Shown in pieces: positions 57,518 through 64,000 of a stretch of 64,000 nt of DNA; the stretch's first letter is position 1, and every line of letters begins with the position of its first letter. The stretch lies in NCBI GenBank assembly GCA_021292105.1, contig CM037864.1:9042635-9106634 (forward strand), in the 5' to 3' direction. The stretch comes from Anadara kagoshimensis (lineage: Eukaryota > Mollusca > Bivalvia > Arcoida > Arcidae). The position numbers and the translations under genes were made by a program. The notes under the pieces are model-generated. The model was not told the DNA's origin. It saw nothing but the letters and a program-made list of their open reading frames with translations, and did not search any database.

Positions 57518-57787
57518 ATGAAAGTTTTCAAAAAGTTTATCCGAAGCCTCAGAGTTCTGAAACAGAAATCTATACATGTATATCCCGATCTCGGTGATAA
57601 GTCTAGCGTTGAGCGATTTGAAGCTATTCCCGACGAGATAGTTTTTCTTTATTATCTAAAGCAAGATCTAAATATATATGCAAGTCCATTGCCTGAATTT
57701 TGCGTAAACGTTTTTGATCTGTTTTGTACTAGTGTGGCATTTATATTGCTGACATACTTGTCTTCAAAGATGTTTTTAAACTTTTAA
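57518..57787 (+). CDS. Hypothetical 89-aa ORF, doubtful
   Basis: An ATG-started frame with a basic N terminus (MKVFKKFIRSLRVLKQK), a mixed middle (SSVERFEAIPDEIVFLYYLK) and a hydrophobic C-terminal segment that could span a membrane (FDLFCTSVAFILLTYLSS). It has better composition than neighbouring chance ORFs, but no family was recognised and no promoter or splice support was seen. Confidence 0.2.
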   Translation: MKVFKKFIRSLRVLKQKSIHVYPDLGDKSSVERFEAIPDEIVFLYYLKQDLNIYASPLPEFCVNVFDLFCTSVAFILLTYLSSKMFLNF

Positions 57788-57789
57788 CG

Positions 57790-58150
57790 AGGATCCATTT
57801 GTGTGGTATTACCAGTTGCGGAAATTCCAGTTTTGACAAGAATCCTCTTGAGAGTCAAATACCCTCCAACCCCAACTAAGACTTGCCCTTTTGACCTTGA
57901 CCTTTTACCTATACACCTCAAATTAAGTACACCACGCATCATCTCACGTAAGTATGTATTTGTTCCAAGTTTGAATAAAAATCCATACATAGATCTATGC
58001 GAAGGCAATGGAGCGGAGATGTTTTACAAGGAGAGACCGACATTACAATCATCAAATTTTGGGCGGAGTTTTAATAACTTGTATTAAAGTTGTAAACGGT
58101 TAAAAAGCTAGCTCGTAGTTGTATCTCAGACCCATGAGTGTGGTCCTTCT
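57790..58150. other. Intergenic, dispersed-repeat-like
   Basis: TTTTGACCTTGACCTTTTACC is a motif frequent in molluscan dispersed repeats; no further structure was seen. Confidence 0.3.
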
Positions 58151-58152
58151 TA

Positions 58153-58387
58153 TAGACAAACAACTTTGACCTGTCCGCTTGACCTTTCATTTAAATAATA
58201 CATCCATGTATAGGAAGCACGTTTTTTTTGTATAGATCATGAGATATACTCGCCAGAGTACACTTGTACACTGTGTATGTATTAACTTGGATCTTAACAC
58301 TTACCTATGTATTGGGTGGACCCTCCTATATGAATATTCCTAATAAAAGGTCAAGCGAACAGGTTAATGTTGTTTGCCTATACTAGA
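58153..58387. mobile_element. Small TIR element, about 235 bp
   Basis: TATAGACAAACAACTTTGAC then CTGTCCGCTTGACCTTT at the left, AAAGGTCAAGCGAACAGG then TTTGCCTATA at the right, are inverted with a few mismatches. A TA dinucleotide lies on both ends. Confidence 0.75.
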
Positions 58388-58604
58388 CGATCGTATCATC
58401 GATTTAATTTTCGTCACCTTATACCTACATTATACCAACTGATAATAGTAATGTTTTGACGGAGTCTCTATATAATAGCATATTATATAACATTTTGAGT
58501 GTATCCTTACGTAATATGATAATTCTTCAGATGTTATCGACCTAGTGAGTATTATAACATGATATGTTTTGATGATAAAACCTGGCCCGAGTTTCACAAT
58601 TATT

Positions 58605-59035
58605 TCTTAAGGGTGATCTAAGTAGGAAAATTCAAGTGGAAACCATTTGGTTGAAAAGCGAGAAAGAGGGGTATAATTATGAAATTACCTACACAAGTGT
58701 GAAGATTTATAAATAAAAATAAAACGGGAATTGATAATTTAAGAATTTTTAAAACATTTGTTGCATTTTTGTTTATGAAAAATGTGCAAAATTACACGTG
58801 TTGGGGGAAAAATAGTTTTCACCTTGTATAACGAATTGAAAAAATGAAAAGATATTAATATAGTCAACGTCATAGAGCAATGCAAAGGGGCCAGGGTTTG
58901 TTAAAGAAATACGAGGTTTTTGAAAACTCGACAATTTATGGTTGAGGTCTTCTATGATTTGTTTTCCTTTTAAAAATGCGTGTACCAGGCGTGATAGTTC
59001 ATATTCTAAGGCTAACAACGACCCAAGGTAGCAAC
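58605..59035. repeat. Long inverted repeat, left arm
   Basis: Matches 62195-62757 in reverse: CCTACTTAGAT complement, ACACAAGTGTGAAGATTTAT, CAACGTCATAGAGCA, TACGAGGTTTTTGAAAACT, AATGCGTGTACCAGG, CCCAAGGTAGCAACT. Confidence 0.8.
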
Positions 59036-59657
59036 TTTCATTAAATTTTAAAATTAAAGGTCCTGACAAATTAACCTGTCACAGCTATTTAATAACATCT
59101 GTCTATATTTCCGCTAACAAAAAAACTAGATAATAAATGTCTGTATGGTTGAAAAATAATCCTTCAAAAATTGAGCTAAACTCCGACCGGAAGTTTAGAA
59201 AAATAGCCATTAAGGGGGAAACTACTCTAAATAAAATCTCTAACAAACATTCCCTTAAAAATAGTTCCTCTATAGTCCGTTTTAAAATAAATATTTTTCA
59301 TTATAATGTTGGTACGAAAGCCTATTAAGCTCATGAATAAAAAAAAAAATAAAAGGCGTAATAACGCGAAATAAAGGCATTATAATGCGAAAAAAGGCGT
59401 TATAACGCCTTTAGAAAGGCGTAATAACGCGAATTGAAAGGTGTTATAACGCGAATTAAAAGGCATTATAACGCGAAATAAAGGCGTAATAACGCGAATT
59501 GAAAGGCGTTATAACACGAAATAAAGGCGTAATAACGCGAATTGAAAGACGGAATAACGCGAAATAAAGGCGTACTAACGCGAAATTAAGATGCCTACCA
59601 TAATGATGTGGAGGTCCTGGGGTTTAATTTCTAACCCCCCCTTTACATATATATTAA

Positions 59658-59661
<4 letters not shown>

Positions 59662-59702
<41 letters not shown>

Positions 59703-59727
59703 GTGTGTGTGTGTGTATGTGTGTGTT
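59662..59727. repeat. (TG)n microsatellite within family Z
   Basis: A long TG run; its shorter complement is at 60728-60752 in the inner copy. Confidence 0.9.
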
Positions 59728-60010
59728 TCCTGCATAACTATATGTTATGTAATAAGCTGTTTTATATGTATTTATTCTATGAAAATTCAAAAACTGCACG
59801 TCAGCCGATCCTGCGCTGAAATGAACATACTTTTTCGGAAAAACATAAAGTAAGGCTTCTTTCCAATGTTAAAGTTTTTTCATAAAGAGTATAATTTTAT
59901 TTATGGGGATAGAATTCTTTGGAGTAATTTGAAATATAAACATTGATAAACATTGGCAATATACACATGGCTACATGTATTTATTAAAAAGTTCCTGTCC
60001 AATTGTCAAC

Positions 60011-61199
60011 TACGAAAGCCTATTAAGCTCACGAATAAAAAAAATTAAAAGGCGTAATAACGCGAAATAAAGGCGTTATAATGCGAAAAAAGGCGTTATA
60101 ACGCGAATTGAAAGGCGTTATAACGCGAAATAAAGGCGTAATAACGCGAATTGAAAGGCGTTACAACGCGAAATAAAGGCGTAATAACGCGAATTGAAAG
60201 GCGTTATAACGCGAAATAAAGGCGTTATAACGCCTTTAGAAAGGCGTAATAACGCGAATCGAAAGGCATTATAACGCCTTTAGAAAGGCGTAATAACGCC
60301 TTTTTGTCTATATATAGAGCAGTCACTTGAGAATGTTAACAACCCTCACCACAAACAGACTGGCTTTAGTTTGAAAAGCTTAAGGCAACTGTAGATCTAT
60401 TCATACTAAGATGTCACAGGTGTCATTTAATCATTGTTAAAAGTTAGCGATTGACAATTGGACAGGAACTTTTTAATAAATAGCCATGTGTACATTGCCA
60501 ATGTTTATCAATGTTTATATTTCAGATTACTTAAAAGATTTCCATCCCCATATATAAATGATACTCTTTATGAAAAAACAACACTTTAACATTGAAAAGA
60601 AACCTTTCTTTCTGTTTTACTGAAATAGTATGTTCATTTCAGCGCAGGATCGGATGAGGTGCAGTTTTTTTCATAGAATAAATACATATAAAGCAGCTTA
60701 TTACATTACATATAGTTGTGCAGGAAACACACACACACATACACACACACATTTTAATATGTATGTAAAGTGTGTGTGTGGGGGGTGGGGTGGGGGTAGA
60801 GATTAAACCCCAGGACCTCCACATCATTATGGAAGGCATCTTAACTTCGCGTTATAACGCCTTTCAATTCGCGTAATTATGCCTTTCTAAAGGCGTTATA
60901 ACGCCTTTATTTCGCGTTATTACGCCTTTCAATTCGCGTTATTACGCCTATATTTCGCGTTATTACGCCTTTATTTCGCGTTATAACGCCTTTCAATTCG
61001 CGTTATTACGCCTTTTTTCGCATTATAACGCCTTTATTTCGCGTTATTACGCCTTTATTTCGCGTTATAACGCCTTTCAATTCGCGTTATTACGCCTTTC
61101 TAAAGGCGTTATAACGCCTTTTTCGCATTATAACGCCTTTATTTCGCGTTATTACGCCTTTTAATTTTTTTTTATTTATGAGCTTAATAGGCTTTCGTA
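60011..61199. mobile_element. Inner family Z element inserted in the outer one, opposite orientation
   Basis: TACGAAAG...CTTTCGTA ends, perfect 6-bp target duplication GTCAAC (60005-60010 and 61200-61205), subterminal arrays at 60049-60304 and 60848-61170. Its unique interior (60305-60845) is the reverse complement of the two outer pieces (59590-60004 and 61206-61372) joined at the insertion point, so the inner copy shows what the empty outer site looked like (60450-60455, ATTGAC versus GTTGAC). Confidence 0.88.
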
Positions 61200-61749
61200 G
61201 TCAACAGCTAAGTTTAATAATGATAAAATGGCATTTGTGACATCTTAGTATGAATAAATCAAGTTTTAATCAATTGCAGTTGCCTTAAGCTGTCTGTTTG
61301 TGGTGAGGGTTGTAAACCTAGATAGGGAAATATTCTCCAGGGAAGTGACTGCTCTATAAATAGACAAAAAATGCATTATAACGCCTTTCACTTCGCGTTA
61401 TTACGCCTTTCAATTCGCGTTATAATGCCTTTCAATTCGCGTTATTACGCCTTTCGAAAGGCGTTATAACGCCTTTTAATTCGCGTTATTACGCCTTTAT
61501 TTCGCGTTATAATGCCTTTTAATTCGCGTTATAACGCCTTTCAATTCGCATTATTACGCCTTTATTTTGCGTTATAACGCCTTTCAATTCGCATTATTAC
61601 GCCTTTATTTCGCGTTATAACGCCTTTCAATTCGCGTTATTACGCCTTTATTTCGCGTTATTACGCCTTTCTAAAGGCGTTATAACGCCTTTATTTCGCG
61701 TTATTACGCCTTTTAATTTTTTTTTTCATGAGCTTAATAGGCTTTCGTT

Positions 61750-62190
61750 TTGGACAATATAGTGTAGTTATACTTAAATGATACGGATATAAATCAGTAC
61801 ACGTGTTTGTACATCGGCAGCCATTGTTGTATACAATGGGTAACGGCACCTGCTGTATAGTTCATCGTGTCACAGTTTGCGCAGGGAGGCCTACAACAAC
61901 TGAAATAATGAAAAAATCCCCAAAACTACCAGGAAGAATATGGTCATAACGTTGAAGTTCGTTGGTCATGTCTAAAGTGTATATCATCATTTCAATTTTT
62001 AGGAAAAATGTTAAAAATATCTACGTTCCATTTCTATTGAAGAAAATCGTCATTTAAACTCAAATTTATTTGGTCTTTTACCACAACCAATGCCAAATTT
62101 CCCCACTTTGCTTAACACGTATAAATTTCTATACACCAAAGTATTTTGTCCACTTTTTTTGAAAGTGGAGTTGTCTCCCTTTGTAGGAGT
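61750..62190. other. Nothing recognised between family Z and the inverted-repeat arm
   Basis: No inverted counterpart on the left side (59040-59312) and no ORF of note. Confidence 0.4.
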
Positions 62191-62194
62191 TCAC

Positions 62195-62757
62195 CTCTTG
62201 GTAGTTGCTACCCAAGGTAAGATTATAAAAGCTAAGTTTGTGTATTACTTGATTATTGTTGAGACATATTTGGCTGTATTATATAGTTCAATATTGTGTG
62301 ACCGTGCACTTTTAATGACTTCTTGTATTTTGGATTATAAGTGGCCTTAGAATATAAATATCACTCCTGGTACACGCATTTTTAAAAGGAAAATAAATCG
62401 TAGATAATCTCAACCGTAAATTGCCGAGTTTTCAAAAACTTCGTATTTCTTTAACAAACTCTGGCCCCTTTGCGCTGCTCTATGACATTGACTATATTTT
62501 AAAATATCTTTTCATTTTTTAAATTAATTCGTTACACAAGGTGAACGACATTTTCCCCCCAACACGTGTATTTTTGCACAATTTCCATAAAGAAATGCAA
62601 CAAATATTTTAAAAATTCTTAAATTATCAATTCCTGCTTTATTTTTATTTATAAATCTTCACACTTGTGTAGCAAATTTCATAATTGTACCCCTCTTTCA
62701 TGTTTATCAACCAAATGGTTTTCACTTGGATTTTCCTACTTAGATGACCCTTAACAA
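62195..62757. repeat. Long inverted repeat, right arm
   Basis: Reverse complement of 58605-59035, with an extra 120 bp or so (about 62222-62340) absent from the left arm. The outermost parts resemble the ends of the small TIR family at 62986. Confidence 0.75.
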
Positions 62758-62985
62758 GGATTTTCCTGAACTTAAATCTAACAAAATTGAAATTGTAATA
62801 GTTTTGTTATTTTTCAAGATATTTAGGAATTTAGGGTGTCATTTTGAAGGTCTGTTCAAGCTTATAACATATGCTTTCTAGTTTTGTCAAAGTTTGTATT
62901 TCGAGTTGCTAAACGATTGTCAAAATTAACTAATTCAAAGTTGATGAATATCTTAGCAAAGGAATGATTGTGAAACTGGAACCAT

Positions 62986-63236
62986 GCCCCGGTTTCACAA
63001 TTATTCCTTAGCTAAGATTTTCCTTAACTTGAATTTAGCAAATTTTTGTAATCTATTTTTGGAACTTTTGGTGTATATTTTTGTCAAAATTGAATGCAAA
63101 TGTGATCTTAAAAATGATACCTTAAATGCCTCAATATCTTGAAAATTAACAAAATTATAAAGATTTGAAATTTTGCAAGATTTTAGTTCAGAAAAATTTT
63201 AGCCAAGGAACAAGGCATGATTGTGAAACCGGGGCC
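62986..63236. mobile_element. Small TIR element, CCCCGGTTTCACAAT family
   Basis: GCCCCGGTTTCACAATTATT and ATGATTGTGAAACCGGGGC are inverted ends; subterminal TCCTTAGCTAAGATTTTCC and TTTTAGCCAAGGA also mirror. A related end lies at 62958-62980. Confidence 0.8.
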
Positions 63237-63295
63237 AGGATATCAGAGTTAAAATACGTTGTAGGCAATTTTACCAAGACACCATCGTGTTACCC

Positions 63296-63543
63296 AGCTG
63301 TAAAACCTCTGTGACCGAGTGACTTGCGTATCACAGCGCCTCTTATTGGCTAGGTTCGAACCCCACCTGTTGTAGACCCTAGTGAGAAAGTTTGTCATTT
63401 CACTACCGAAAGTAGGTGGTTTCCTCTGGACACTCTGGTTTTCTCCATCATCCCCCGAACTTAACGCTTCGATTGAAGTGCAAGGATACTGCACGACCTT
63501 TCGGTAAGCATGCTTCTCAAAATGTATAAGGTTGATTTGTGTA
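63296..63543 (+). mobile_element. tRNA-derived SINE (family S3)
   Basis: Carries a perfect B box GGTTCGAACCCC, then AGTGAGAAAGTTTGTCATTT and CTCTGGTTTTCTCCATCATC. Related pieces are at 38130-38240 and 49605-49770. It ends at a 25-bp tandem repeat. Confidence 0.6.
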
Positions 63544-63668
63544 TATTAAATCCGCATCTTAACATCAATATTAAATCCGCATCTTAACATCAATATTAAA
63601 TCCGCATCTTAACATCAATATTAAATCCGCATCTTAACATCAATATTAAATCCGCATCTTAACATCAA
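63544..63668. repeat. Five perfect 25-bp tandem repeats
   Basis: TATTAAATCCGCATCTTAAC plus ATCAA, repeated five times without a mismatch, at the 3' end of the S3 SINE. Confidence 0.97.
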
Positions 63669-64000
63669 GACGGTAATGTGTAATCGAGCTCAAGGGTTTC
63701 CTGCATCGATGACAATCGGATCACAATAGTTGGAATAGCATAATAGATCTGCAAACTCTTATCATAAAACACACGAATACGTTATCGGTAAAAAATCAAT
63801 CGGCGAAATCGGCTTAACGAACAATCATGGGTTAAAAGTATAAATGCTCGTATTTTATATAATTAAGACGGGTTTGAAAACCTATTTGAAGTACCGAAAT
63901 TACTGATAATTATGTAAACCAAACGCAGCTTACAAACTCCGTTTACTTGGAGTTGTTCATCCAGTCAGTCAATATGGAATCTTCAATACATTTAAATGCA
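63669..64000. other. Right edge, nothing recognised
   Basis: No ORF or repeat structure was seen. Confidence 0.4.

Larger units (their letters stand above)
59313..61749. mobile_element. Outer TIR element with palindromic subterminal arrays (family Z), split by a copy of itself
   Basis: The ends TACGAAAGCCTATTAAGCTC (left) and GAGCTTAATAGGCTTTCGT (right) are inverted, each followed inward by an A/T run and an array of about 21-bp GGCGTTATAACGCG-type units (59352-59588 plus orientation, 61373-61712 minus). Without the 60011-61199 insertion and one GTCAAC, the element is about 1242 bp, close to the 1189 bp of the inner copy. The outer target duplication is imperfect (TGTTGG and TTTTGG). No ORF. 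Confidence 0.85.

Noticed and set aside
59575-59853. Cys/Val and His/Thr repeat ORFs
   Set aside because: Translation of a TG microsatellite in both strands.
59352-61712. CRISPR array (short repeats at regular spacing)
   Set aside because: Units are contiguous and palindromic, with no unique spacers, in an intron-bearing eukaryotic genome.
62090-62350. 86-aa plus-strand ORF
   Set aside because: Overlaps the right arm of a long inverted repeat; the left arm does not preserve the frame.

Overview
The window is a piece of an AT-rich animal nuclear genome. Genes have long introns with GT-AG boundaries, non-coding space is packed with short transposable elements, and both recognised proteins are typical metazoan ones. 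The repeats (GCTCACCTGA-type elements with internal tandem arrays, several tRNA-headed SINE families, many small terminal-inverted-repeat elements) suggest a mollusc, most likely a bivalve. That taxonomic call is inference. No prokaryotic, organellar or CRISPR sequence was seen.

Layout. 0-2 kb: the 5' end of a minus-strand gene for an unrecognised secreted protein (signal-peptide exon 1917-1995, second exon 571-764), running off the left edge. 2-22.5 kb: no gene recognised; a tandem 1.1-kb duplication, small TIR elements, a mariner-like remnant and a dense cluster of one interspersed repeat family (called R1 here). 22.7-35.9 kb: a complete 10-exon minus-strand gene for p47/NSFL1 cofactor (UBA, SEP, SHP box, UBX; 376 aa deduced). 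Its introns hold a SINE split by a probable solo LTR, a tandem duplication that creates an in-frame 39-nt extra exon, and a nested pair of TIR elements. 37.8-40.4 kb: exon-like pieces of a possible small minus-strand gene with two CRE sites upstream. 40.7-42.9 kb: an element built round an array of 145-bp repeats. 43.6-57.0 kb: a complete 10-exon plus-strand aldo-keto reductase gene (AKR1 family, 324 aa, full catalytic tetrad), with a 4.7-kb TIR-bounded insertion and a fresh-looking SINE in intron 1. 57.3-64 kb: no recognised gene; a notable palindrome-rich block (59.3-61.7 kb) in which one TIR element sits inside another copy of its own family.

The p47 and AKR genes work in different processes (p97/VCP-dependent membrane fusion and ubiquitin handling; NADPH-dependent carbonyl reduction) and show no functional link. 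Exon boundaries were placed by eye from splice consensus, reading phase and remembered family sequence; phases agree across all ten exons of both genes. No database search or alignment program was run.
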